Positions 31,150-39,518 of a stretch of DNA of 40,895 nucleotides are shown piece by piece (positions within the stretch are counted from its first letter, which is position 1; each line of letters opens with the position of its first letter). The notes beneath the pieces are model-generated. The model was given only the letters and a program-made list of their open reading frames with translations, had not been told where the DNA came from and searched no databases. The position numbers were made by a program, and so were the translations under genes. This DNA comes from CALKXV01 sp964632495 (GTDB lineage: Bacteria > Pseudomonadota > Alphaproteobacteria > Rhodobacterales > Rhodobacteraceae): positions 1 to 40,895 of the forward strand of contig CAZWDS010000024.1 of NCBI GenBank assembly GCA_964632495.1, in the 5' to 3' direction.

Positions 31150-32654
31150 TGCGGCGGCTGTTTGAAGCGCCCCTGATTGTCACCCTGATGGGCTTGGGTG
31201 CGATGGCGATGCTGATCCCGGCCGTGCATGCTTTGTTGGTCGATGATCATGCCACCTCGCGCGCGTTTCTGTATCCGGCGTTGTTGTGTTTCATTCTGTT
31301 CGTGATGATGGCCTTGGCCACCACGGGCATGCGCATCCGCAGGCAGGGGCGCAGTCATCTGATTTCCATCGTAAGCTGTTTGACCGTGCTGCCTGTCATG
31401 CTGGCTTTGCCATTGTCCGAAGCCGTGCCCGACACGCGCTTTTTCAATGCTTATGTCGAAATGGTGTCCAGCCTGACCACAACGGGCCTGACGATGTTCG
31501 ACCCCGATCGTTTGCCGCCGTCGGTTCATCTGTGGCGGGCCTTGGTTGGCTGGATGGGGGGATTTTTCTTCTGGGTCATCGCGGTGGCCATTCTGGCGCC
31601 GCTGAACCTGGGTGGCTTCGAGGTGACGTCTGAAAGCGAGATCGGGCAGGGCGCGCGGCAATCCGGGACCAGCGTGGATTCGTCAATTCGGTTACGCCGC
31701 TTCGCAGCCCGTTTGTTTCCGATCTACGCGGGCCTGACCGGTGTGTTGTGGTTGGCGCTTTATATGGCCGGAGACAGTCCCTTGGTTGCGGTGTCTCATG
31801 CGATGTCGACCATGTCGACTTCGGGCATTTCGCCAGTTGGCGGGTTGGAAGCGGCAGGTTCGGCCGAAAAGGGCGAGCTGGTGATCCTTGTGTTCCTGAT
31901 TTTTGCCTTGTCACGCCTGACTTTCATCCGCGAAGAGCGCCCGGACGGCTGGTGGAGCCTGGCCAAAGACCCCGAGCTGCGGCTTGGCCTTTTCATCGCT
32001 GTTTCGGTCACCGTGTTGCTGTTCTTTCGGCATTGGGTGGTCAGCTTTGAAGACACGGTAGACGTTACGTTGATCGAAGGATTGCGCGGGCTTTGGGGAT
32101 CGCTGTTCACGGTCACGTCGTTTCTGACGACCACGGGGTTTGTGTCGGTTGACTGGGAGGTGGCGCGGGCGTGGTCGGGGTTTGGTGCGCCGAGTGTTCT
32201 TTTGTTAGGACTGGCCGTTTTCGGCGGCGGTGTGGCCACCACGGCAGGCGGCGTGAAGTTGTTGCGGGTGCATGCCCTTTACCAACACAGCGTGCGCGAG
32301 ATGGAAAAGCTGGTGCAACCCTCGTCGATTGGGGGCGCGGGTTCGCAAGGCAGACGGTTTCGCAGGCAAGGTGCTTTCGCGGCTTGGGTGTTCTTTATGC
32401 TGTTTGCTCTGTCCGTCGCTGGCGTCATGATCGGATTTTCGCTGGTTGGTGGCCTTGAGTTCGAAGAAGCGATGATTCTTACGGTTGCGTCGCTGTCTAC
32501 CACGGGTCCATTGACCGAAGTGGCAGGCAGCGCGCCTGTGGATCTGGCGTCGCTCAGCGATGCGGCGCGTAGTGTCTTATCTGCCGCAATGGTGTTGGGA
32601 CGGCTGGAAACTTTGGCTTTGATCGCCTTTTTGAACCCTGAATTCTGGCGATAG
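31149..32654 (+). CDS. trkH: Potassium uptake channel subunit TrkH
   Basis: The 501-aa membrane protein shows the four pore-loop filters of the Trk/Ktr superfamily: SLTTTGLTMFD, TMSTSGISPVGG, FLTTTGFVSVDW and SLSTTGPLTEV, between about ten membrane helices. It forms the K+ path gated by TrkA. The start overlaps the trkA stop by one base. After the stop, 125 bp separate it from hfq. Family length is normal. Confidence 0.94.
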   Translation: MRRLFEAPLIVTLMGLGAMAMLIPAVHALLVDDHATSRAFLYPALLCFILFVMMALATTGMRIRRQGRSHLISIVSCLTVLPVMLALPLSEAVPDTRFFNAYVEMVSSLTTTGLTMFDPDRLPPSVHLWRALVGWMGGFFFWVIAVAILAPLNLGGFEVTSESEIGQGARQSGTSVDSSIRLRRFAARLFPIYAGLTGVLWLALYMAGDSPLVAVSHAMSTMSTSGISPVGGLEAAGSAEKGELVILVFLIFALSRLTFIREERPDGWWSLAKDPELRLGLFIAVSVTVLLFFRHWVVSFEDTVDVTLIEGLRGLWGSLFTVTSFLTTTGFVSVDWEVARAWSGFGAPSVLLLGLAVFGGGVATTAGGVKLLRVHALYQHSVREMEKLVQPSSIGGAGSQGRRFRRQGAFAAWVFFMLFALSVAGVMIGFSLVGGLEFEEAMILTVASLSTTGPLTEVAGSAPVDLASLSDAARSVLSAAMVLGRLETLALIAFLNPEFWR

Positions 32655-32744
32655 GGCAACGCTTGACCCGTTAGGGCCGATCTGAATCCAAATAGGGCTG
32701 GTCACCGCTGATTCCCGACTGCATATTACGGGCGATAAATAACT

Positions 32745-32758
32745 CGGTTAAAAAACCG
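32745..32758 (+). promoter_or_regulatory. Small hairpin in the hfq leader
   Basis: CGGTT, AAAA, AACCG form a 5-bp hairpin 21 bases before the hfq ATG, next to an A-rich stretch. An ATAAAT -10-like box lies just upstream at about 32735-32740 with poor -35. A role in hfq autoregulation is possible but not shown by sequence. Confidence 0.25.
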
Positions 32759-32779
32759 CAAGAACAAAAGGTGTGTGCC

Positions 32780-33013
32780 ATGGCCACCGACAGACAGAAT
32801 TTGCAGGATGCATTTCTGAACCATGTCCGAAAGACAAAGGTTCCCGTAACTATATTTTTAATCAATGGCGTGAAGTTGCAGGGCGTTATTACCTGGTTTG
32901 ACAACTTCTGCGTTCTTTTGCGCCGGGACGGCCAATCGCAGCTGGTTTATAAGCACGCGATCAGCACCATCATGCCCGCGCAGCCAATTTCGCTTTACGA
33001 AGGTGAAGAATAA
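32780..33013 (+). CDS. hfq: RNA chaperone Hfq
   Basis: The 77-aa protein MATDRQNLQDAFLNHVRKTK continues with the Sm1 motif VTIFLINGVKLQGVITWFDNF and Sm2 motif YKHAISTIMP, full-length for the short alphaproteobacterial form. It forms a hexamer that pairs small RNAs with mRNAs. The ATG at 32780 has AAAGG upstream and gives the usual start; an earlier in-frame GTG two codons upstream is less likely. hflX follows after 2 bases. Confidence 0.97.
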   Translation: MATDRQNLQDAFLNHVRKTKVPVTIFLINGVKLQGVITWFDNFCVLLRRDGQSQLVYKHAISTIMPAQPISLYEGEE

Positions 33014-33015
33014 CG

Positions 33016-34293
33016 GTGGCAGGTGACGAGGACGAGGGCACCCGCGCTCTTGTGCTGCATCCCGACATAAAAGGTGGCGACCTCCGGCGTGATCCGGATC
33101 TGGCGCTTGAAGAAGGCGTGGCTTTGGCCTCGGCTTTGCCGGGGCTGTCACTGATTGGCGCGGATGTGGTGCGTTTGCCGCGCCCGCATCCCGGCATGTT
33201 GTTCGGCAAGGGCAAAATCGAAGAGCTGGCGCGGCGCATCAAGTCGGATCATATCGAGCTGGTTTTGATCGATGGTCCTGTGACGCCGGTGCAGCAGCGC
33301 AATCTGGAACGCGAATGGAAGGTCAAACTGTTGGACCGGACGGGACTGATCCTTGAAATCTTCTCGGATCGCGCCGCCACGCGCGAAGGTGTGTTGCAGG
33401 TCGAGATGGCGCATCTGTCTTATCAGCGCACCCGTCTGGTCCGGGCCTGGACCCACCTTGAACGCCAGCGCGGTGGTCTTGGATTTGTGGGTGGCCCGGG
33501 TGAAACGCAGATCGAAGCGGACCGTCGTGCCATTGATGATCAGCTGACCCGATTGAAGCGGCAGTTGGACAAGGTTGTCAAAACGCGGACCCTGCACCGC
33601 GAGGCCCGGGCCAAAGTGCCTTTTCCGATTGTGGCTTTGGTTGGATATACAAACGCGGGCAAGTCCACGATCTTTAATCGTCTGACGGGGGCCGAGGTTC
33701 TGGCCAAGGACATGCTGTTTGCTACGTTGGATCCGACGATGCGGGCGGTGAACCTGCCGGGGTCCGGGCGGGAAGTGATCTTGTCGGATACGGTTGGATT
33801 TATCTCGGACCTGCCGACGCAACTGGTCGCGGCTTTTCGCGCCACTTTGGAAGAGGTCTTGGCGGCCGATGTGATCTTGCATGTGCGCGATATCTCTCAC
33901 CCGGAAACCGAAGAACAGAAGAAAGACGTGCTGTCGATCCTGGGCGATCTGGGCATCGGGGAAGAGCGCCGGGCGATTGAGGTCTGGAACAAGATCGATC
34001 AAGTGGATGGCGAGGCGCGGACCGCATTGGAAGTGACGGCGGATCGTCTGGACAACACGGTTGTCACATCGGCCTTGTCAGATCGCGGCATTGATCCATT
34101 GCTGAGCGCTGTGGAAGCGGCTTTGGACGCGGACCGCGAGCAAACGACGATTGAGGTGGCCCATTCGGACGGCAAGAAGCGCGCGTGGCTATACGAGCAG
34201 GGCGTAGTGACCGGAGAAGAAGACACCGAAACCGGCGCGCGCATGGACGTGAACTGGACCGCCACTCAGCGCGTCAGATTCGAACGCCTTTGA
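33016..34293 (+). CDS. hflX: Ribosome-associated GTPase HflX
   Basis: The 425-aa protein has the HflX N-terminal domain (about 20-200, with RPHPGMLFGKGKIEELARRI and RAWTHLERQRGGLGFVGGPG) and a GTPase domain: G1 GYTNAGKST (210-218), G3 DTVGFISDLP, G4 NKIDQV. It splits stalled ribosomes, notably under stress. The start is GTG 33016, two bases after the hfq stop, with AAGGTGAAG upstream; this coupling is the standard hfq-hflX pair. A weak GCCC-AAGC-GGGC hairpin with a TATTTTTAAA tail follows. Confidence 0.95.
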   Translation: MAGDEDEGTRALVLHPDIKGGDLRRDPDLALEEGVALASALPGLSLIGADVVRLPRPHPGMLFGKGKIEELARRIKSDHIELVLIDGPVTPVQQRNLEREWKVKLLDRTGLILEIFSDRAATREGVLQVEMAHLSYQRTRLVRAWTHLERQRGGLGFVGGPGETQIEADRRAIDDQLTRLKRQLDKVVKTRTLHREARAKVPFPIVALVGYTNAGKSTIFNRLTGAEVLAKDMLFATLDPTMRAVNLPGSGREVILSDTVGFISDLPTQLVAAFRATLEEVLAADVILHVRDISHPETEEQKKDVLSILGDLGIGEERRAIEVWNKIDQVDGEARTALEVTADRLDNTVVTSALSDRGIDPLLSAVEAALDADREQTTIEVAHSDGKKRAWLYEQGVVTGEEDTETGARMDVNWTATQRVRFERL

Positions 34294-34297
34294 GTCC

Positions 34298-34322
34298 GCC
34301 CAAGCGGGCATGCGTATTTTTA
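34298..34322 (+). terminator. Weak terminator between hflX and the acylase gene
   Basis: GCCC (34298-34301) pairs with GGGC (34306-34309), followed after seven bases by ATTTTTAAA. The stem is short, so confidence is low. The flanking genes converge. Confidence 0.3.
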
Positions 34323-34339
34323 AAGAGATGAAAGCCCTT

Positions 34340-36799
34340 CTAGGGCAATGGGGTCAGGGTTGTCACACCTACGGCACCTGCGCGGGCCAGATCGGGATCC
34401 AGCGTCATGGGGATATATTCGCCGCGCCGCCACAACTCGCCCAGATCATCATAATGCCGGGACAAGGGATGGCCGGATTGTCCGGTTGACGTGATAAAGA
34501 TAGAACTGTCGGGATCGGCAAAGTCGTACACACCGCGATAGGTGGCCCCGTGGGTGTTCAAGAACGGCTGATCGCCTGATCCCGCCGTTTTCCCGCGCAA
34601 CAATGTGTTGTCGCCACCGGACGTGGATTGGCGAATATTAACGATCCACGAAAACCAGCCCACATTGCCTAGGACCGGATGATCATGGGTCGCCTGATGG
34701 GCATCGCCCCAGCGTAACGATTCCAGCGACTGGCCATAGGTTTCGTCGATCCAAAGCAAGGCGTCATCCAGCGCCAGCTTTGCGATATCGGCGCAGGTTT
34801 CTTTCGGGGCGGACTGGATCACATCACACCAGACCGCGGCTCCGTCTTCGTCGCGGAACACGCGTTCCAGAAAGATCGGCTTGGGATGGGGGAACTTGTC
34901 GGAGAGATTGCCCAACTCGTCATGTATCAGCCGATCCTGCAAAGCGCGCATCCACGCGGCATAGATCAAAGGTTCGGGCAAATGTTCGTTCATTTCGCCG
35001 TTCCAGCCTGCCAGAAGGTCCAAGGCATCGCGGCGGCGACGCTCGGGCGTGCCTTGTTCGGCGGCTTGACCCGTGAACCACAATTCGCGTGCGACCAGGG
35101 GCAACAACGTGCGGGCCGTGATCGAAACCGTATCAAGCTGCGCTTCGATAAAGCTTTCGCGGGTGTGGACCTCGCGTGTTTGCATCAGGCGCTCCCAGCG
35201 AAGCACGCGCTGTGTGTCGCCCCAACGGTGGCTCATGTGCAACGGGAAGGGGCGGTCGATGACTTTGTTGTTGGTATTGCCGACGATACCGCCTTCGGGA
35301 TCCACGAAAGACGGGTTCGAGCTGTAGGGCAATCGGCCCTGCCACCGGTTTTCAGCCAGCCAGCCGGGGGCAGGCATGCGCCCTTGGGTCTGATGGCGCG
35401 CGGCGCGGCGCGGCAAGGCACCGATCACCTGCATCGCGATCCGCTCGCCATCAATCACCGTCATATTTTGCGCCGGCGCGATAAAATCCTCGCCTGCCGC
35501 AATCGCTTCATCGACAGATCCCGAACGCATGAGTTTAAACATCGCTTGGGCCGAGGTGTCTTCGGTCTCAAACGCTGTCCAACCGATCGAGGCCACATGT
35601 CCGCGCGGGATCACTGTGCCCAGATCATAGCTGTTTCCTGACAGGATCGGGCCGTTCTCGCTCCACCTGAGGGTGAGGGAGATCGAGTCTTCGTCCTTGA
35701 TGTTGATGATCGAACGTTTCGACGCCAAAGGTTTCCAGCCCGTGGGCGTCATCACCTCTTCGGGGTTTTCCGGGTTCAGCTTTTCGATAAAAACGTCCTG
35801 ATCGTCGGCATAAGACGAGGTCATCGCCCATGCCAGCTTTTCTGATCGCCCGACCAAGATCGCAGGCGCACCGGGGATTGTACCGCCGATGACACCACCC
35901 GAGGCCAGTTCCAGCCGGGCCAGATACCAGATCGAAGGCGCGGTCAGTTCAAGATGCGGATCGTTCGCTAAAAGCGTGCCGCCCGCAGCTGAGCGTACCG
36001 GAGCCGCCGCCCAAGCATTGGACGCCCCTTCGTGGCCGGGCTTTGGCAGAGACGAAAACGGATCGGGAATCGCGCTTTCGGCAAACTGCTGAAACGGTGC
36101 GTCGAACAGCGTGGCGTATTCCGGTAGGGCGGCCAGACCGGCACCGGGCGCATCCGGCAGGATATCGTTCAGACGGTCATCCGACAGCATCTGGTCGACC
36201 TGCGCCCGCAAAACATCTGCTGCCAAATGGCCCGACAGTTGCAACGCCAAAAGCTTGCCAATGACCAAACTGTCGGCGGGTTGCCAAGGTGCGATGTCCG
36301 GTTCGAACAACCAGAACTCAGGCGCGCCCCGTCCGCGCGCGCCTGCGTTCACCTCGGCCAGCCATGCGTTGACGCCTGCCGCATAGGCGGTGAGGGCAGA
36401 TTGGGTATAGGCGTCCTGATGTCGGAATGACGCCACGGCTTGCGCATAAAAATCAAACCGTCTCATCAACTCGTCCACCCGCACCGTGCGCGTGCCGAAC
36501 AATTCCGACAAACGCCCTTGGGCGGTGCGCCTTAGCATCGTCATTTGCCAAAGCCGATCCTGTGCATGGGCCAACCCAAGCCCGAAATACACGTCTTCGT
36601 CCGTTTCGCCGAAAATATGAGGGACATTTGCATTGTCGCGTACGATCTCAACCGGGGCGGAAATGCCAGCAACGGTCAAAGTATCCGCATAATCCGGGAT
36701 CGAGCGCGAGAAAAACCAATAGAGCAACAAGCTCGCCAAAAGGCCCAGGGCCAGAAGCCCGGTCACAAGACGCAAGAGCCAGCGGAAGAGACGAACCAT
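34340..36799 (-). CDS. Penicillin-amidase-family N-terminal-nucleophile acylase
   Basis: The 819-aa protein has one N-terminal membrane helix (about 6-31, LLRLVTGLLALGLLASLLLYW), the alpha-subunit segment with VPHIFGETDEDVYFGLGLAHAQDRLWQM, a spacer, and the maturation site HEGASNAWAAAP where Ser260 should become the beta-chain nucleophile. LLANDPHLELTAPSIWY and GNTNNKVIDRPFPLHMSHRW follow, all typical of penicillin G acylase, glutaryl acylase and AHL-acylase relatives. It is probably anchored facing the periplasm. Substrate (beta-lactam side chain, acyl-homoserine lactone, other amide) cannot be told from sequence. It is divergent from the dehydrogenase gene across 79 bp. Confidence 0.92.
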   Translation of the reverse strand: MVRLFRWLLRLVTGLLALGLLASLLLYWFFSRSIPDYADTLTVAGISAPVEIVRDNANVPHIFGETDEDVYFGLGLAHAQDRLWQMTMLRRTAQGRLSELFGTRTVRVDELMRRFDFYAQAVASFRHQDAYTQSALTAYAAGVNAWLAEVNAGARGRGAPEFWLFEPDIAPWQPADSLVIGKLLALQLSGHLAADVLRAQVDQMLSDDRLNDILPDAPGAGLAALPEYATLFDAPFQQFAESAIPDPFSSLPKPGHEGASNAWAAAPVRSAAGGTLLANDPHLELTAPSIWYLARLELASGGVIGGTIPGAPAILVGRSEKLAWAMTSSYADDQDVFIEKLNPENPEEVMTPTGWKPLASKRSIINIKDEDSISLTLRWSENGPILSGNSYDLGTVIPRGHVASIGWTAFETEDTSAQAMFKLMRSGSVDEAIAAGEDFIAPAQNMTVIDGERIAMQVIGALPRRAARHQTQGRMPAPGWLAENRWQGRLPYSSNPSFVDPEGGIVGNTNNKVIDRPFPLHMSHRWGDTQRVLRWERLMQTREVHTRESFIEAQLDTVSITARTLLPLVARELWFTGQAAEQGTPERRRRDALDLLAGWNGEMNEHLPEPLIYAAWMRALQDRLIHDELGNLSDKFPHPKPIFLERVFRDEDGAAVWCDVIQSAPKETCADIAKLALDDALLWIDETYGQSLESLRWGDAHQATHDHPVLGNVGWFSWIVNIRQSTSGGDNTLLRGKTAGSGDQPFLNTHGATYRGVYDFADPDSSIFITSTGQSGHPLSRHYDDLGELWRRGEYIPMTLDPDLARAGAVGVTTLTPLP

Positions 36800-36878
36800 C
36801 AGAGCCTTGTTGACTGTGCCTGCCTGTCGGTTAGGTATCCGACAAGCGAAAGATTATGCCGTAAACCGGGAGGATACC

Positions 36879-37751
36879 ATGGCGAAATGCGCGTTTCTTG
36901 GACTAGGGGTCATGGGGTTTCCGATGGCAGGGCATTTGAAGGCCGCTGGCCACGAGGTCACGGTGTACAACCGGACCACTGCCAAGGCCGAGGCTTGGGC
37001 AAAAGAGCACGGCGGGGCTTTTGCGGCGACACCGCGTGAGGCGGCGGATGGTGCAGAGTTTGTGATGGCCTGCGTCGGCAACGACGACGACTTGCGCTCG
37101 GTTTGTTTAGGGGATGACGGTGCGTTTGCAGGCATGGCCGGTGGGTCGGTTTTTGTCGATCACACCACGGTTTCGGCCGCAGTCACGCGTGAGCTGTACG
37201 CCGCTTCCGACAAGTTAAACCTGTCCTTTGTGGATGCACCGATTTCGGGTGGTCAGGCGGGCGCTGAAAATGCAGCCCTTTCGATCATGTGTGGCGGCGA
37301 CGAAGGGGCGTACGCCCGGGCCGAGCCTGTCATGCAGGCCTATTCCAAGATCTGCCGTCGTATTGGCGAAAGCGGTGCGGGCCAGGTGACCAAAATGTGC
37401 AACCAAATCGCGATTGCCGGTCTTGTTCAGGGCCTGTCGGAAGCGCTCCATTTCGCCGAGAAAGCAGGTCTGGACGGACGGTCCGTGGTTGAAGTGATCA
37501 GCCAGGGTGCGGCAGGTTCGTGGCAAATGGCAAACCGGTATGAAACGATGCTGGATGATCAATTTGAACACGGGTTTGCGGTCGATTGGATGCGCAAAGA
37601 TCTTGGTATTTGTCTGGACACTGCCAACGAAACCGGGGCCAGCCTGCCGGTCACCGCGCTTGTCGATCAGTTCTACAAAGACGTTCAGAAAATGGGCGGC
37701 GGCCGTTGGGACACATCCAGCTTGATCAAACGCCTGCGTGCCCTCGACTGA
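36879..37751 (+). CDS. 3-hydroxyisobutyrate-dehydrogenase-family oxidoreductase
   Basis: The 290-aa protein has the Rossmann start FLGLGVMGFPMAGHLKAAGH, NRT next to the cofactor site, FVDAPISGGQAGAENAALSIMCGGD (substrate motif) and GAGQVTKMCNQIAIAGLVQGLSEAL with the catalytic Lys. Members oxidise beta-hydroxyacids such as 3-hydroxyisobutyrate, tartronate semialdehyde (reduction) or beta-hydroxyaspartate. 3-Hydroxyisobutyrate is near the valine and thymine-degradation routes, but no partner genes are adjacent. ATG 36879 has GGGAGGA upstream; the longer frame from 36807 is rejected. Confidence 0.88.
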   Translation: MAKCAFLGLGVMGFPMAGHLKAAGHEVTVYNRTTAKAEAWAKEHGGAFAATPREAADGAEFVMACVGNDDDLRSVCLGDDGAFAGMAGGSVFVDHTTVSAAVTRELYAASDKLNLSFVDAPISGGQAGAENAALSIMCGGDEGAYARAEPVMQAYSKICRRIGESGAGQVTKMCNQIAIAGLVQGLSEALHFAEKAGLDGRSVVEVISQGAAGSWQMANRYETMLDDQFEHGFAVDWMRKDLGICLDTANETGASLPVTALVDQFYKDVQKMGGGRWDTSSLIKRLRALD

Positions 37752-37792
37752 TCCAAATTAAAAAAGCGGTGTCAGCGCACAGTCTTTTCTAG

Positions 37793-37825
37793 GCGAGGGG
37801 CCAGCCCCTCGCGCTCCCCGGCATG
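37793..37825 (+). repeat. GC-rich hairpin intergenic repeat, copy B (partial)
   Basis: GCGAGGGGC (37793-37801) pairs perfectly with GCCCCTCGC (37804-37812), loop CA, then GCTCCCCGGCAT. It matches the first half of copy A at 8150-8203 in layout. Confidence 0.5.
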
Positions 37826-37919
37826 CTGTCCTATCGGCGCTTGCAACACATCACCTGTCGGTCGCCCATTGAAAGCAATGGGAGACAGACCAAGAAGAAG
37901 CGCAACTTTTAGTCAAATT

Positions 37920-37981
37920 GTCTTTCCTCTTGCCGAAAATACTTCGGGGGAGGCTCTGAAAGAGACGGGGGCAGAGCCCCC
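37920..37981 (-). repeat. GC-rich hairpin intergenic repeat, copy C
   Basis: On the minus strand GGGGGC, TCT, GCCCCC (37967-37981) is followed by a spacer and then CCCCCGAAGTATTTTCGGCAAGAGGAAAG in two parts (positions 37949 down to about 37922). This is the same order as copy A. It is inverted relative to copy B, and both lie in the 251-bp gap between the dehydrogenase and the YSC84-like gene; no gene is seen in that gap. Confidence 0.5.
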
Positions 37982-38002
37982 ATCTTTGATCGCTGACTTG
38001 GA

Positions 38003-38560
38003 TCAGGGAATGATGCGGTTGTACTTGGTGCCTTCAACCGTTGCACCGGCCATCAAACCCGCTTGTCCGAAGACAACCGCAATCACGGGGGCCAGAACGG
38101 TTGTGGTGTCGGTCGATAACGTTCCACCGCTGTCGTTCAGGGCGTATTTGATATCCGCGCCTGCCGCCCATCCGGTCGAGGTTCGGAATTCAGCCAGGGC
38201 TTCTTCGGTCATGAAGTAAAGGACATGTGCGAATTGCTGTGCGCCGATCTGAAGTCCGAAACTGGCTTGTGTGGCCGAGTAGTAATCGACACTGATGTCG
38301 TTCACCCTAAGTGCGCCGCGCCCGTAAGCGCCGCCAAAGCCCAAGCCCGCTTCGGTCACCAGCGGCATCACCAACATACCCACGGATTTTTCACGCAGGT
38401 CGCGGGTCCCGGGGAAGTTGTTGTCTAAAAAGTTGAGTGCGGCATCTGCGCGCGCGTCGAGTTTTGGTCCGCCTTCGCTGCCAATCCCGTTTCCGCAAGC
38501 GGAAAGGGCGAAAGTTGCGGCAGCACCCGTCATAAGGGTGCGTCGGTTTGTAAGTGTCAT
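38003..38560 (-). CDS. YSC84/SYLF-domain lipoprotein
   Basis: The 185-aa protein starts MTLTNRRTLMTGAAATFALSACGNG, a signal peptide with lipobox LSAC, so Cys22 should be lipidated. The mature part has DARADAALNFLDNNFPGTRDL, GMLVMPLVTEAGLGFGGAYGRGAL and SVDYYSATQASFGLQIGAQQF, which is the SYLF (YSC84) lipid-binding domain. Bacterial members are common periplasmic lipoproteins of poorly known function. It is transcribed separately; a 157-bp gap with small inverted repeats precedes it. AGGGG lies 10 bases before the ATG. Confidence 0.88.
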   Translation of the reverse strand: MTLTNRRTLMTGAAATFALSACGNGIGSEGGPKLDARADAALNFLDNNFPGTRDLREKSVGMLVMPLVTEAGLGFGGAYGRGALRVNDISVDYYSATQASFGLQIGAQQFAHVLYFMTEEALAEFRTSTGWAAGADIKYALNDSGGTLSTDTTTVLAPVIAVVFGQAGLMAGATVEGTKYNRIIP

Positions 38561-38717
38561 GGGTTCAGCCCCTGCTGATATGTAAGCCTCGGATGTCCGC
38601 CTGTTTCGGCGGTTCTGACCTAAGTATAGTAGAGCCGAAAGAGAGAGTCACCCTCTATAGTATTACATCTGCCACTTCGGCGAAAAAATCCGCATTTAGA
38701 GCTGGCTCTTTTGGGGC

Positions 38718-39494
38718 TTAGCCCAGACGGCCATAGAAGGTCATGCGGGCACTTTCCGACAGGGCGACATCGGCTTCGCTGTTATAGGCCAGCACAGCCA
38801 GAATGCGGGTGACATCGCTTTCGTTTGGTGAGACGCGGTGGATGGCGTTGCGCCCGCGAAACAGAACCAAGGTGCCGGGATCGAAGTCCAGCACCTTTGG
38901 CGTGGTGTCGCCGTTCAAAAGCGCGCCAACGCCGCCATAGTTCAACTCGCCCCGATCCGCGTCCCGCAGGTGGGTGAGGTATTCGAATCGGCTGCCTGCG
39001 TCGGGCTTTTGGATCAACAGGGTGATGGCGAAGGACGAGTTGTCGAAGTGCCAGCCAAGCTCTTGGCCACGGCGCGCATAGTGGACATTGATCGAAGACA
39101 GAGTGTCGGCGTAAGGGTGCAACTCGGCCTCTCCCGTAGTTCGCGCGATGAACCTTTGGAAATCCGCGCTATTATAGAGATGGCGCAAGGGAGACGCGGC
39201 ATCGATTTCGTCGTCACAGATGCACCCTTTGGACGAGGTCACCTTTCGGTTGGCGGGGTGTTGATCGTCGAACGTCGGATCGGGCGGTGTCAGATAGACC
39301 GAGTGGCTTTGGGTGCAGAAATAGGCTTGGTCCTGTTTGGCAAGCGCCTCTTGCCGTATCGTTTCAAGGGCGTCGGATTGGATGAAGCCCGGCAGGACCA
39401 ACACGCCATCGCGGTTCAGGCGGTCTTGGCAATCTCGCGCAAATTCCGGCGCCTTGATCGCATAGTCTGGATGGATGATCTGATCGATGTGCAT
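38718..39494 (-). CDS. Fe(II)/2-oxoglutarate oxygenase of the HalD/BesD type, hydroxylase-like
   Basis: The 258-aa protein has FNVHY-like NVHYARRGQELGWHFDNSSFAITLLIQ with His149-Phe-Asp151, then GTLVLFRGRNAIHRVSP with His219 and Arg230 in TRILAVLAYNSE, the full His-X-Asp...His facial triad plus the 2-oxoglutarate Arg. Members recalled from the HalD/BesD halogenase family replace the Asp by Gly or Ala to bind halide; here the Asp is kept, so hydroxylation (or another oxidation) is expected. It lies 24 bp downstream of puuD on the same strand, so the two are probably one operon. Its own ribosome-binding site is weak. The substrate is unknown. Confidence 0.8.
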   Translation of the reverse strand: MHIDQIIHPDYAIKAPEFARDCQDRLNRDGVLVLPGFIQSDALETIRQEALAKQDQAYFCTQSHSVYLTPPDPTFDDQHPANRKVTSSKGCICDDEIDAASPLRHLYNSADFQRFIARTTGEAELHPYADTLSSINVHYARRGQELGWHFDNSSFAITLLIQKPDAGSRFEYLTHLRDADRGELNYGGVGALLNGDTTPKVLDFDPGTLVLFRGRNAIHRVSPNESDVTRILAVLAYNSEADVALSESARMTFYGRLG

Positions 39495-39518
39495 GGGGGA
39501 ACTCGGTTCGCTCTGGGG

